A stretch of DNA of 64,000 nucleotides, taken from NCBI GenBank assembly GCA_036768485.1, contig JAVLUZ010000157.1, positions 9,174,457-9,238,456 on the forward strand, given 5' to 3'. A program made the translations under genes and the position numbers. Positions within the stretch are counted from its first letter, which is position 1; the number at the start of each line of letters is the position of its first letter. Shown here piece after piece: positions 9,701-20,204 of this stretch. A model generated the notes under the pieces. The model worked only from the letters and a program-made list of their open reading frames with translations. It was not told the origin of the DNA and did not search any database. Origin of the DNA: Mermis nigrescens (lineage: Eukaryota; Nematoda; Enoplea; Mermithida; Mermithidae).

Positions 9701-12088
9701 AGTGACTTCAAAACTATTAAACAATTTTTTTTTAATTACATGAGAAGACTATAACGCTTCGCACTTACTCCCAAAAGATGACTCAAAGTTCGTTCATTTT
9801 CTGCCACCTTTCGCCTACATTTTCTAAGTTTTTGCCTGTAAACGATGTAGTTAAAATCTTTCTCGCAGAATTTTCGAAATTTCGGGAAAAACCATGAGGC
9901 AGGCATAATTCTAGCTAAAACTAGACGTCAAAAAATGGCAAAAAAAACAACAAATCATTGATTCTTACGAGATTGACGGTTTTGGATCCATGATGCTACA
10001 AATATTTTTTTTACTTAATATTTTATTTCTTTATTTGTTTCTTTTTCTTTTTTTTCAGTGCGATTGTTATAATTGTTATACTTAATTGTATTATCTCATC
10101 CTGAAAATTATTTGTTATCCGGGCACGAAGTTTCATGAAAGAGACTACAGACTTCGAAATTTTTACGATTTGCTCACCTGCTGCGTCTTTAAATAATAAA
10201 TTTTTCGCTGTCTTAACGCCGTCGAGATCAATAAACTGAATTTCACCATCCAAACGAATTAAAACGCAATCTGAAAAAATGCAAATTCATAATCTCTATC
10301 GTTTAAAATTTCTTCACGGATTCAAATTTTTCAAGTTATCCAAATACACATTTTTTTAAAATCTTCTTGTCAAAAAAAGTTTGATTCCTTTATTACTAGA
10401 AGTATTTTCCATTAAACGATGATATAAAAAAGGAGTCCTCATTAGAGCAAAAATAATGCGAATTTAAGTAATGAACTTTATTTTTATCAAGACATTTGCT
10501 GTTTTTCGACTGCTAAATTCTTTGATTCGAAACAGCTAGATTACGCTCATCAAAATATTGTAAAACCTGAATTTTTATTCATTAAGATCCCGTGAAATCA
10601 TCAATTTTTGGAACAGCTTAAGTTTTATGCGATACCAAGATGAGTTTATTTCTTAAATGCGTTCTTTTGACTATTTTCGTAGCAGTTAAAAATCTCGCCT
10701 CAAGAAGCAGCGAAGGATTGAAGCCAGAGTAATACGAAAATGTCCAGAAATCTCACAAACTCATAACTTAAACAACGAGCGACTAAATTAGCAATTTCTA
10801 TCAGATTAATTTATAATTTACAAACATTATCAATGTGATTCGTATTTCCGTTGAAATAATGAAGACTAATAGAATTGAACAAAGAATAGAAAAAATCTAA
10901 TACTCTTCATAAAAAATTATTACAGTTATCATATCTCTTGAGAATAAATATGAAACAAAATCAAATGAAGGACTTTGAATTTTTCTTTTAAAACTCGATT
11001 TTGAAAGCCGGAATAATGGTAGCAACGGGTACTAAAAGCCAAGCGCTCAGACTCAACTAATCGAAAATCAAAATCAAAATAAAACAGAGTGATAAGCAAT
11101 TTTGATTTCATAAGCAAACCGTTTTCAAATCGTTTCCCATTGGAGAGTAAGAGTGTTGTACAAATGTGGCTTATTTTATTATACACTGATTGTGGAAAGT
11201 GTTGAAAAAATGACTTTTGCTCAGTTGTTTATTAAGCCAACAAAAGTTTAACTAGCAACATAATCTTAGGGTTTCTAAGCTTTTCAATATACAAGAATTT
11301 TTTCACCTTCCCCCTCCCCCCAGAATTCGCGATTTTCCTGAAAATTCTTTTAAAAAGGTACTGTATCAAGCGTTTTAAGCTATCTTTTAGCTCAAAATCG
11401 TCAATTTTTCGGCGCGTCGCGCCATATATTTATTTGATTTCTACATTTTGTTAGATTTACTCGGACTTTTTTGGTGTATTTTAATTATTTGTACAATCCA
11501 GAAAGATAAAGATTTGTCAGAAACGCCGATAAATGTTGTTTTGACGCGTTTCCACCGTTAAAAAGCATTTTAAGAAACGTTGGGGATTCATACCCCAGAA
11601 GAATTCTGCATGTTTGTCAATTAGAGTGTAAATGGAAGTTCGCCGCATCCCTGCAGAGGTGATAAGCTCTTAGGCAAAAATTATCTCGTTCCATTTGATC
11701 GAGTATATGGGCAGTAATAAGGACGAATTTGCGGTTTGCTTTTTTCAGCCACCCTATTTGTATCGAGCTTCTAGAAAAATCAAATTCATTTTTTTCGATG
11801 AAAAAAAAACGAGCCGGAAATGACGGGGTGAAAAATTTTGCGCAAAAAAGATTGCATAAAATTTAAGCCGCAAACTACGATTTTTTCAGACTCTTGATTC
11901 GAATTAATTATGTATATAATTAATTGGTAATTAATCACTGAATAATTTAGAAGTAATCACAGTCTCATAGGAAGACAAATAATGTCTACTTTTCAATTCA
12001 ACTTTCGAATTTGCGCGCTTGCACTCTAGCCACAGTTTATCGTCGAAGTACGCGTGCATTGGATGAGGGCAAATTGGATACTTTAGAC
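6767..12088 (-). CDS. G1b: small secreted-type Cys protein, multi-exon
   Basis: Three minus-strand exons were read from splice sites and phase: 12088-11990 (99 bp), 10270-10178 (93 bp) and the terminal 6906-6767 with a TAG stop. The acceptors are TTCAG, TTTTTTCAG and CACTTTCAG. The donors are A|GTAGAC and CAG|GTGAGC. All joins are phase 1 and keep the frame. Exon one holds YPIC, a Tyr/Asp centre, then WLECKRANSKV. Exon two opens with Cys after the junction and contains FIDLDGVKTAKNLL. The last exon begins TFQDIVDDRAPGAKCY and ends HESEYL. G3 (41848-47144) matches exon by exon, including YP[LI]C, WLEC..ANS and T[FY].D[IV]....R..GA. No signal-peptide exon was located; it may lie at 12.1-12.7 kb, or this may be the 3' half of G1a, since G1a's AA|GTATTT donor is phase compatible. 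The Cys pattern and small size suggest secretion. The function is unknown and I do not recognise the family. Confidence 0.75.
7020..7640. mobile_element. Cluster of D/B-like short repeats
   Basis: C-rich and G-rich pieces such as GGGTGTGGGGGATTTGG and repeated AATTTTTGGCGATT cores indicate two or more decayed D-family MITEs inside the last intron of G1b. No ends could be assigned. Confidence 0.45.
7660..7916 (+). mobile_element. hAT-type MITE, family B
   Basis: It starts CACAACTGGG and ends CTGCCCACGTATG. It is flanked by ATCTCAAC and ATCTCCAC, an 8-bp target duplication with one mismatch. The interior includes GATAGTGCTCGACGAGAAACG, shared with seven other copies in this window. Eight-base duplications and CA...TG termini fit the hAT superfamily. 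It is non-coding and sits in G1b's last intron. Confidence 0.85.
8585..8700. repeat. TTTATT-rich simple sequence
   Basis: A low-complexity run of TATTTATTT-like words gives a spurious hydrophobic open frame. It lies within an intron of G1b. Confidence 0.7.
8893..9258. mobile_element. F-family repeat with GC hairpin
   Basis: It runs from CACATGGGTGTGGGG to CAGAATACGTATGATC. The interior has TTACACGTCAAAAACAC and, at 9067-9079, the hairpin GGCGCGAAGCGCC followed by GAAAATTTGA. Related copies are at 4.5, 11.3, 13.4 and 42.7 kb. It is probably another hAT-like non-autonomous family; no clean target duplication was found. Confidence 0.55.
10640..10732 (+). CDS. Candidate signal-peptide exon
   Basis: An ATG frame reads MSLFLKCVLLTIFVAVKNLA, then about ten polar residues and TAA. 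It is a textbook signal peptide in form, with a hydrophobic core after Lys6 and polar residues after a small-residue cleavage region. A possible donor A|GTAATA lies at the end (phase 2). It is on the strand opposite G1b and inside G1b's intron, and no downstream exon with matching phase was found. It may be an orphan first exon of another family member, a short peptide gene, or chance. Confidence 0.3.
   Translation: MSLFLKCVLLTIFVAVKNLASRSSEGLKPE
11290..11610. mobile_element. F-family repeat with GC hairpin
   Basis: It begins in C-rich CTTCCCCCTCCCCCCAG. It carries the palindrome GGCGCGTCGCGCC at 11411-11423 and TTGACGCGTTTCCACCG. Its layout matches the 8.9 kb copy, reversed. It is non-coding and intronic to G1b. 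Confidence 0.5.
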
Positions 12089-12662
12089 CTGAACATAATT
12101 CTAATAGTTAATTTGTAATAATTATCACTGTAATTATAAGGATTGTAAACATAACTATTTAAACTGGTTATGCTTCGAAATTAGTTTGTAAAAAAGCAAT
12201 TGATGCGTCTGCCAGAATTTGCTTTGCAATTTAAGTATTACACCAATTTTGTAATCCTCTGTATTCGTTATTACAAATAATCGGCGGAAAATTTTGGCAA
12301 AAAAGAATCGCAAACGAATTTGAAAGAATCGAAATATTGATTAAATTGAAGTTTAAAAATTAAAACTTGAAGATAAATTCAAATTTTAACTTTAAATTAA
12401 AATTCATCGAACTTTTGAAATGACTGAAATAACTGCTTTGCAATTATATTAGGAACACCCACATTATGCTAACATTTTGCTTTATCTACTACTCTTATTA
12501 GCTGTGAGTTCCATACTTATTTTTGAAGTGACTGTTTATATTATGAAGCTCAGGCTCCAATCAGTCACCAGAATAAGCGACTCCTTTTGATCAAGGAATC
12601 ATCGTTTTCATATTTTTTTAGTTCGTCTCAAATGCAATCAAAATAAAATAATTTATTATAAT

Positions 12663-12668
12663 TTTATT
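12663..12668 (-). terminator. Candidate poly(A) signal of G1a
   Basis: AATAAA on the minus strand lies two bases after the TAA stop that closes the 12818 exon. Another AATAAA-like motif follows within 20 bp. This supports ending G1a here, but the AT-rich context makes chance occurrence likely. Confidence 0.35.
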
Positions 12669-12669
12669 A

Positions 12670-15456
12670 TTACAAAATACTTGGTAAGGTTGTTTCTTTG
12701 TTCTTAAAGTCGAATAATTTGTACTCTTCTGGCATCTCTTTGTTTCTTTTGTAGATCAAGACTCCATTCGGCTTATTCTCCAACAGTTGTTCAAATGAGC
12801 CTGAATGGTATAATGCGCCTAAATCATATTTTCGTATTTATTTTCCATATTTTTTGCAATAACCCAATCGTATCGAATGAATCGCGTGTGACTATTATAT
12901 CCTTTTACTTCATTTTCAAATTTGATCTAACTCTTTATTCTTAGTTACCATTATGTACATCTATATAACTTCTAATGGTTTACTAATTAGTATCTTTGTG
13001 ATCCTATAACTTTCCGTATCTTCGTTGTCTTACTTCTTTCGTACTCTAGTGCCTCCGGTATTCATTCCAATATGTAATTTCGTAATCTTCGATATCGTTT
13101 AACTTACAATAAAATGCTTACACCAAATTATCGATTAGCATTCTTCATCTCATTCTTCTTCTTCTTCTTCTTCTTCTTCTTCTTCTTCTTCTTCTTCTTC
13201 TTCTTCTTCTTCTTCTTCTTCTTCTTCTTCTTCTTCTTCTTCTTCTTCTTCTTCTTCTTCTTCTTCTTCTTCTTCTTCTTCTTCTTCTTCTTCTTCTTCT
13301 TCTTCTTCTTCTTCTTCTTCTTCTTCTTCTTCTTCTTCTTCTTCTTCTTCTTCTTCTTCTTCTTCTTCTTCTTCTTCTTCTTCTTCTTCTTCGGTATATC
13401 TTGGTCGAAGAGTCACACCCAGGCATGCACAGCAGGAGAATTTCGGAGGGGGGGGGGGTTGAAATTTTGAAGTGCTTTTTTAGGACCCAAAAAAGGTGAG
13501 AAAGCGTCAAAAACATCGTTTCTCGGCCTTTCTGACAATGCTTTATTTTTCTAGAGCATAAAAGTATAAGAAAATTTCAGAAATAAATAAAAACGCGAAC
13601 AAATTGAAGAAAATATAGTCAAAACATGAGCAAATGGCGCGAATCCCAAAAAATTTGACTTTTTTGAGAGAATAGATAGCAAGAAACGCCCAAAAAAGCA
13701 CCTTTACTACGAAGTTTTAGGAAATTTTAGGAAACTTTCGCAAAATGGCTAATTCTGGGGTATGAAAAAATTTCTGGGGGAGCTGAAAATTCCATAACCC
13801 CTCCCCTCGCCCGAGATCATGTATGATTACACCATATGTTTTTGAGTAATGTATTTGTACACGAAGTGCATTTACGAATAAACGTATGATACCAAATTCG
13901 ATAGCCAGGGGATACAAAATTTGTCGAATTGATTCAACGGTGCACCTTGTCATCAAATTGTTGCATTCTTCAGCAGTGTTGCCTGCGGCATAAGCCGGTG
14001 GAAAATAACGAAGGCCGTCTAATGAACCTTATTGAAAGCAATTATATAAAAAAGTTTCTTCCTAGATGAACTGTATTCGCATTCAAATAAAACAATTAAC
14101 GGGACGCAACAAAAAAAGTACCTACCTAATTGATTCGAAATAATTCCAGTCTATTACGATATAAGAACAGATTGTTTCGCCAATTATCCTACATTATAAG
14201 CAAATGGAAAAATCGTTAAGACTAATACCTCCACAGTTGTACAGTATGGCCGGTGATGGGGGCTCACATGGACGTAGGGGTGGAGGACCGTCTACACTCC
14301 TAGTATCCGCTTAACTCCAAAAATCAATTAAACTCCAAAATTGAATTGTTGTCATGTTTGGGATTTTGGCCAGTTGTACGCCACATAGACCCCCAAAATT
14401 TGTTCGCTGCCCCTGTATGGTGAGGCGTAAGACAGATAGCTTTTTTGAGCTAAAATAACCTCAAAAACTTGTATAAATGCTAAGATATTATAAAAACAAT
14501 GTTAGTCCGCAATTTATGATTATTTCCTAGCATTTTTACATATAAATTTTGATTTTTTTCGTACCAATTTTTAATTATTTACCCCATAAAATTTATCATT
14601 GGTTTATTCTAAGCATCTAGACCCTAAACTTATTTCCTCTTTTTGCATGTACCTGCTCTCGGTGCCAAGTATTTCACAAAGGCTTTACGTTGGTTTTTTA
14701 TTATAGTCTGTTCCATTCCAAACGGCCCATTGTTTCTTTATGGCTTATTACTGTAGAAAAATATTTAGCGGACTAGGCAGCTACAGCAGTCTGTTAGATG
14801 CACCGCTTACTTAACATAGCACATTACACTTCAATGAGAAGAGTGTAAAACTACCATAGAGCATAATTGTAGATGCCATTTGTGCAGTGAAAGATCTATT
14901 ACAGTAATAAGACTTTAGCCAAAAATGGGCGGTTCGGAATGGAACAGACTATAGTTAATTCGCGCGTGGGCGTGGGGCGAGGGAAGGAGGAGGTTTGGGA
15001 GAGGGTGAGACTTCACCCTCGAAAATCCTATACACCCCCAAAAAATCGATTCGGCTGCTGCCCATGAACAGTTACATATAAGCATCCTGAAAATAGATTC
15101 ACTAGGTTTTGATTACAGATACCCGACGACTATCCAAAAAACGCTACTGATTTACAAAAGAACTTTCCAGTTCCCCGAAAATCGGAATAGGAGCAGCTTT
15201 ATGAAATCGAAGTTTATAAGCGAATTTGTTGCTTAGATCTCTAATGTTCCTTGGAATTGAGCGAGGATAGAATCCGATATTTTGCTAAAATAGTATTTTT
15301 TAGAAAACCATCCTAATTTTTACATTATAAGACTGATAATTTAGCTTCAGTAAGATTGCTTACGTCCTTGACGGCATGGGCCACTAAGAAAATTGAGCAT
15401 TTCCGGTTCTATGTAATAGTATTCGAGCGACGATTCTTCCATTTGAATTATGCATT
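12670..15456 (-). CDS. G1a: paralogous small Cys protein, multi-exon
   Basis: Minus-strand exons: 15456-15364 (93 bp, acceptor TTTTTAAG, donor GGAC|GTAAGC), 14027-13833 (195 bp, donor TATG|GTGTAA) and 12818-12670 ending TAA. An alternative donor at 12681 (CCAA|GTATTT) is possible. All joins are phase 1. The first exon starts AA-TGC, giving Cys then IIQMEESSLEYYY, nearly the same opening as G2's exon (CIIQMHEASHSYEY). The second reads SLDGLRYFPPAYAAG and later EECNNLMTRC, with acceptor alternatives at 14018 and about 13989 that keep phase. The third contains SGSFEQLLENKPNGVLIY. An upstream signal/YP-C exon is not seen and may be lost among the A-T repeats or the gap. Either G1a stops at 12670, or it splices on into G1b to make one longer two-module protein. 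The function is unknown. Confidence 0.62.
13154..13392. repeat. Perfect (TTC)n microsatellite
   Basis: About 80 uninterrupted TTC units lie in an intron of G1a. The Phe, Arg and Glu homopolymer frames it generates are not genes. On the minus strand the tract reads GAA. Confidence 0.97.
13413..13822 (-). mobile_element. F-family repeat
   Basis: It starts CCAGGCATGCACAGCAGG, with a G run, and ends GCCCGAGATCATGTATG. It shares TTTTTAGGACCC and CGTCAAAAACATCG with other F copies. It ends close to the donor of G1a's 195-bp exon, which suggests insertion just inside that intron. Confidence 0.55.
14268..14418 (+). mobile_element. D-family MITE
   Basis: It runs from CACATGGACGTAGGGG to TTCGCTGCCCCTGTATGG with the core TTGTCATGTTTGGGATTTTGG. 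It lies in G1a's first intron. Confidence 0.55.
14702..14953. mobile_element. MITE with TATAGTCTGTTCCATTCC ends
   Basis: The inverted ends extend at least 28 bp (TATAGTCTGTTCCATTCC, then AACGGCCCATT) with few mismatches, and are bounded by TA. A half copy ends at 857. It is related to, but distinct from, the TTTCAC-ended MITEs at 1281 and 33167. Confidence 0.8.
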
Positions 15457-15592
15457 CTTAAAAACGGAATTGGAACAAATTATGCGTCAAAACAATGAGC
15501 AATGAGTTCCCAAAAAAAGAAGATTTTTATGCGGAAGGGGCGGAAAAGTGGTAATTATCTTTGTACTCGTGAATATACTTACTAGCAAAGAA

Positions 15593-16104
15593 AAATGCTC
15601 CGATGAAAGAAAAAGGACGAATATACGTGGACATACGCATCATTAAGGACAAAAGGAGGAAGGAAGAGGTACGCCTGTGGAGCCTGTGGAAGCGGTAAGA
15701 ATCTACTAAAAATTAGAAAAACGCGAAAAATCCGAGTATGTATCTATATTTTGCGGCCTGCAGAAAGCAATCGCATCTCCGACGTAAAAATGAATAACAT
15801 GAATAGCTAATCCATAGAAAAGAAGCGATCACTAATCAAAAAACGACTTAACGCGTACGATAGCATGGGACGCATTGCTATGGGATGGGCAGGAATTAGC
15901 AAGATGGTGTGCTTGTCATAATTCCATTATGAAGTCATTGACTTAGCGATGTGAATGTTAGATGAATTCGATACTGATAAGAAACTAAATCGCTTATTTA
16001 CAACAAAGCATCCTCATATTTTCTTTTTCTGAGCCAGTGAACAGTGTTTTGTAAAGGCACGATTTTCTCAAAAGAAAGCACGCTTTTTCCATACGGTAAG
16101 AGCC
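15593..16104 (+). mobile_element. A element lacking its right arm
   Basis: The left arm (CTAGCAAAGAAAAATGCTCC through TTTTGCGGCCTGCAG) is followed by an interior similar to 35275-35797, including GCATTGCTATGGGATGG and AGCCAGTGAACAGTG. The region corresponding to 35432-35666 is empty here near 15945, showing that the MITE there is a later insertion. The sequence then jumps directly into T-array sequence. Confidence 0.65.
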
Positions 16105-16400
16105 ACAATAATGACTGCAGTCCAAGAACGCGGAAAACAAGATCGCTCTGAACCAGCATTATCTTTTTTAAACAAGACAACCTTACCTTATTCAAGCCGA
16201 TCAAATATTTTCAGCATAAAATGTACGCAACTACTGGGTGTAAAGAATGTAAAGAAGACTTACACTCATATTCGTAATCCTGACGATATGTGAAAGATTT
16301 TGAAAACATTAAGCTATTGCAACGCTCTGGAACCTAAGTTAATTTTCAGTGTAAAATTTACACAACTACTGAGTGTAAAGAAAACATACATTCATAATCC
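16105..16400 (+). repeat. T-array start, cut by gap
   Basis: CACAATAATGACTGCAGTCC opens the array as at 23.9 and 36.0 kb. Two GTGTAAAG-type units follow before the assembly gap at 16401-16500, so the length of this copy is unknown. Confidence 0.7.
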
Positions 16401-16500
16401 NNNNNNNNNNNNNNNNNNNNNNNNNNNNNNNNNNNNNNNNNNNNNNNNNNNNNNNNNNNNNNNNNNNNNNNNNNNNNNNNNNNNNNNNNNNNNNNNNNNN
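16401..16500. other. Assembly gap (100 N)
   Basis: Exactly 100 N lie in the middle of a repeat array, typical of a scaffold gap of unknown size. Confidence 0.99.
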
Positions 16501-16870
16501 CTATACTTTAGCTCGCGACTTTTATGTGCAATAACTTCATCTCCATAGGTACGCAACTTGAACAGCCTTAATGGTTCTTAATTGCATGCTTAAAGAGGCT
16601 CACTGCTCTCCGAATTTCAGAAATACGCACTGTTTACTTAATTCACAAGTATCAAATTTTGATGAAATGAGTCTAAGTCTGAGTTTCATCCCAACCTTAT
16701 CCTTATTTTACCGTATTCCCTTGATATGAATTTCTGAGCAATCATATAATACACGCATGAGACCTATCTTTTGTTTTGTTTACTGTCGTACACTATTTTT
16801 TACTTGATTTGCATTATTTTCCAATGAATCTGGTCCTATGCATTTGCATTCATGAGAAAATATCGCTCTG

Positions 16871-17809
16871 TCGATTCTCCGACCGTCCCGATTCTCCGAC
16901 CGTCTCGATTCTCCGACTTTCCCGATTCCCCCGACCGTCCCGATTCTCCGCCTAATGCTAAGAGAGGTTATTTTAAGATTCGCAAAAATCTCGTTTCTTC
17001 GACCGTCCCGATTCTTCGCACGTCCCGATTCTCCGACATCCCGATTCTCCGACCGTCTCGATTCTCCGACCGTCCGCTTCTCCGTCCGTCCCGGTCTCCG
17101 ACTTTTCTCGATTCTCCGACTACAGATTCAAATATGACATTGACAGGTGGCATAAACCACATGTCAATCAACTGCTATCAACTGGGTTTGTCTCCTTGCC
17201 TAGCTCAGACTTTTAGTATTAATGCACTTATATACCTACTGTATGTCAAACGTCTTGAAAACGACGCTAAATATTTTTGTCCAATTTGCATTTTCCATTT
17301 TTTGTTTCTATTTTTATAGGTCAGAGCAGAGTTTCATCGTATTCGTTACGCTGCGTTAATCGAATAAATAGGTATCCATGTACCTATATAAGTGGTCGAT
17401 CGAATAAGTATATATGTATGTACATATCTGTACGCAAACACATATATGCATGTTATGTACATGCGTGGGATGCGTTCGTAGGTACTCATTATAAATCGTG
17501 CAATGCAGTCGTAGTCAAAACTTGTCAAATCTTACCATGGTCGGAGAATCGGGATGGTCGGAGAATCGGGACGGGTGGAGAATCGGGACGGTCGGAGAAA
17601 CGAGATTCTCGCGAATTTAAAAAAAACTCTTTTAGCATTAGGCGGAGAATCGGGACGGTCGGAGAATCGGGAAAGTCGGAGAATCGGGACGGTCGGAGAA
17701 TCGGGACGGTCGGAGAATCGGGATGGTCGGACAATCGGGACGGTCGGGGAATCGGGATGGTCGGAGAATCGGGACGGTCGGAGAATCGGGACGGTCGGAG
17801 AATCGGGAC
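16871..17809. mobile_element. Foldback element FB-1, 17-bp arm repeats
   Basis: The left arm (16871-17121) is built of the 17-bp unit GACCGTCCCGATTCTCC. The right arm (17539-17809) is the same unit inverted. Both arms are interrupted by the same ~50-bp spacer with a GCATTAGGCGGAG / CTCCGCCTAATGC border, also inverted, so the arms are true inverted copies and not two separate minisatellites. The ~415-bp loop has no clear gene. The architecture is that of Foldback-type elements. Repeat frames across the arms encode only RFSDRPDSP-like periodic peptides and are not genes. Confidence 0.85.
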
Positions 17810-18096
17810 ACAATCAAAAATATAAGCAAAGACTGTTGACTGTGTTAATTTATCCTGATAGTCTTTTTAAGCCATCAAAACCCTGGGCAAACAAATCAGA
17901 TATTTTAAGCAGTATAAAATTTGTTTTTCAGCGGCAATTTGAACTGATGCTGCATACTTCTATGATTCTCATTTTAATTCAGGCTAAATAGGGTCCATGT
18001 GTTGTAAGATTTACGTAGCTCGGCAAGTTATGTAATTCTATTTGACATGTACCATAGTGCACGTCTGTGATTGTGTGTGTGCGCGGTACTCATTAC
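17810..18096. other. Unassigned; one exon-like segment
   Basis: An acceptor-like TTTGTTTTTCAG at about 17918-17929 is followed by an open frame of 19 codons (LMLHTSMILILIQAK, then TAG). No partner exon or family similarity was found, so it is not called a gene. Confidence 0.3.
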
Positions 18097-18356
18097 CATA
18101 GATGCTCAGCATGGGCGATCTGAGGGATCAGATGGTCTACTGTGGTCAAAAATTGAGCTTTTTCGGGCCAAACTAAAGTCAAAAACCTAATATAAGGCTA
18201 GAATAGATTTAAAATTTCGTTATTACACAGTTTCTGGTGAATTTAATGAAACTTTTCAGTTTTCATTCTTTTTTACCTTCACTTTGCCTCGTTTTCCCTC
18301 ACAAAATTTTTCATTCAAGATCACCCAAGACCTCCCATTCTCCACGTGCATTTCTG
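18097..18356 (-). mobile_element. hAT-type MITE, family C
   Basis: The ends CATAGATGCTCAG and CACGTGCATTTCTG are flanked by CTCATTAC and CTTATGAC, six of eight bases matching as an aged target duplication. The interior matches the C copies at 38.1 and 63.5 kb. Confidence 0.75.
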
Positions 18357-20204
18357 CTTATGACTCAAACTTGAAAAACTCAACATCAATCTGATTTTAA
18401 ATTTATAACATTTAAGTTCATATGACAGCAAGTTTTTAAGATTATTAGAAAGCTAAATGTATGACTGTAATTCATTTACTACGTGAGGCATCAATTAACT
18501 GGTACATTCCCAAAATTTCAGCTTGATCGAAGCAGTAATTCACAAGACCTGTACTTATATGCTATAAGTTAATCATGAACTTCCATTTCACAAATACTGC
18601 ATTTTCAACATTTATACACCAAGTCCGCTGAATTTCAGTTATATCTAACCACTAATTGTAAGCCTTTGCAATATAACACAGTTATGGTAATCCATATATA
18701 CTTATATAAAAAATAACTTGTCTGGCGTGCATTAAATAAATTCTTCATATTTCATCTCATTGGTTTTTTTTGGAGATATAAGGATACATAGTATAATACT
18801 GTTACAGTAAATCTGACGCATTCTTCTTATGTGAATACAAAGTCTAGTACACATTCACGAAAATTTCAGAATTCGAGCTTAAATCTAGTCTGTGGTTCAT
18901 GAGATATCAATTTACGTGCTCTAGGATACCTAAAGTATGTTGGCTGTGCAATATATTACGCTTATTAAGCTTATCATTGACACATCCTGAAAAGGTTTAG
19001 CTCGACTCAAGGTCCAATTGATGAATTATTTAAAAATAATGAAATCAATCAATAAATTTTGCTGCAAACCCCTCCGAAGACTGGACTGCTCTCTTAAGCT
19101 CAATTTACACTTTACATAAGTTCTACTAACTTATTCGTTGGTATGGGTGTTATCAGGGATGACTCTTGGAATGCTTGTAATAGAAGAAGAAATCTTCTTT
19201 TAATACAAATATTGGCGAAATTGGGACCCCATCGCTTTATGGGATGCTTGCTGAGCACCTTAGGCTTACTTTACATTTTACATCAGTCCTACTTTACAAC
19301 GGTATGGGTCCTTATAGCGATCTTCAGGTATAAGTCTTAAAATGTTCAAAAAATGTTCAAGAAGAATGTTAATAAACATCTAAAAACCAATTAATAATTA
19401 GGCCCTCTCTTTTTAAGACCCCTCTGCAGTGACTGTTCCATCTCTCAGTCATAAATATAACATGTTCGGCATATACCCGTCATTATCTATCAAATTTCAC
19501 ACAAATCCGACCGCCGGTTCGTGAATTACTAAAAAAATCAATAAAATCAATCAATAATCAAAGTTTCCCGGGAAACCCCCATCTAGCTGCTCCCTTGTGC
19601 CACCTCCCCTCACTTAAGGGTAGGCCTTAGGCGCCCTTTAGACCACCTCCCAGGATCGCTTAGGCTTATGGGCACGCTCCCCAGGGAGTGCTACCATCCC
19701 TTAAGCTCAAAATTCATTCATTCATGGAAAAAATCGATAATCATAGTTTCCTGGGAAACCCCCTAGGCTTAGAGGAGGTCCAGGCACGCCGCCAGGCCTC
19801 TCCTTCATATCCTTCATCATTGCCTATGCTACAGCATTGCTACCTGGCCCCCAACCCCAGGTAGCAAGTTTTGGTCTGCCCGCCTATGCTTAAGCATAGT
19901 CTATCCCTCACCACACTGTGCCAGGGACGCAGGGTATACTACTCATAAAGTCCAGCAAAGTCTAACATTCTGACAAACCTGGGACACTAAGAGTAGATTG
20001 AAGAACGATGATCTTCGGTGGGTGGCATACGAATTCTGGGCGGGGGGCGGTTAGATCAGGCCTCGCCCATGTGTCACATAGAATATTGCAACATTGGCCT
20101 GATGTACGTTCAATGGTGAATTCAGAATTTCCGAGAGAAACGACACCGCAATTTCCAGAAACGATCAAAAATATGTTTAGATTTGGTCCTAAAACGCTTT
20201 TTGT
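18357..20204. repeat. Degenerate ~190-bp repeat tract and unassigned DNA
   Basis: Between about 18400 and 19700, related segments recur: AATTTCAG followed by a clause ending in TCACAAG or AATTGTAAG, and GGTATGGGT segments near 19141 and 19301. They look like an old tandem array. GGTAGCAAGTTTTGG and TTAGGCTTA words repeat at 19.6-19.9 kb. No supported gene. Confidence 0.45.

Noticed and set aside
10929..11066. Minus-strand exon-like frame ESERLAFSTRCYHYSGF in G1b's intron
   Set aside because: The acceptor is acceptable and the phase fits, but no usable phase-1 donor follows, and G1b already joins without it.
12021..12090. Plus-strand exon candidate reading TVYRRSTRALDEGKLD
   Set aside because: It is the antisense of the well-supported G1b exon at 12088-11990.
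13145..13516. Long poly-Phe, poly-Arg and poly-Glu open frames
   Set aside because: They are translations of a pure (TTC)n microsatellite.
14126..14188. 63-bp minus-strand segment with acceptor ATAATGTAG and donor AATTAG|GTAGGT in G1a's first intron
   Set aside because: In the phase-1 frame required by neighbours it has an immediate TAA, and the other phases do not join the next exon.
17331..17380. Terminal-exon-like VRAEFHRIRYAALIE with acceptor TTTTTATAG in the FB-1 loop
   Set aside because: No partner exons, phase 0, and only 15 codons; too little to support a gene.
16852..17829. Frames with RFSDRPDSP or GESGRSENRDGR periodic peptides
   Set aside because: They are the 17-bp foldback-arm repeat read in all frames; both strands are open because the unit lacks stops.
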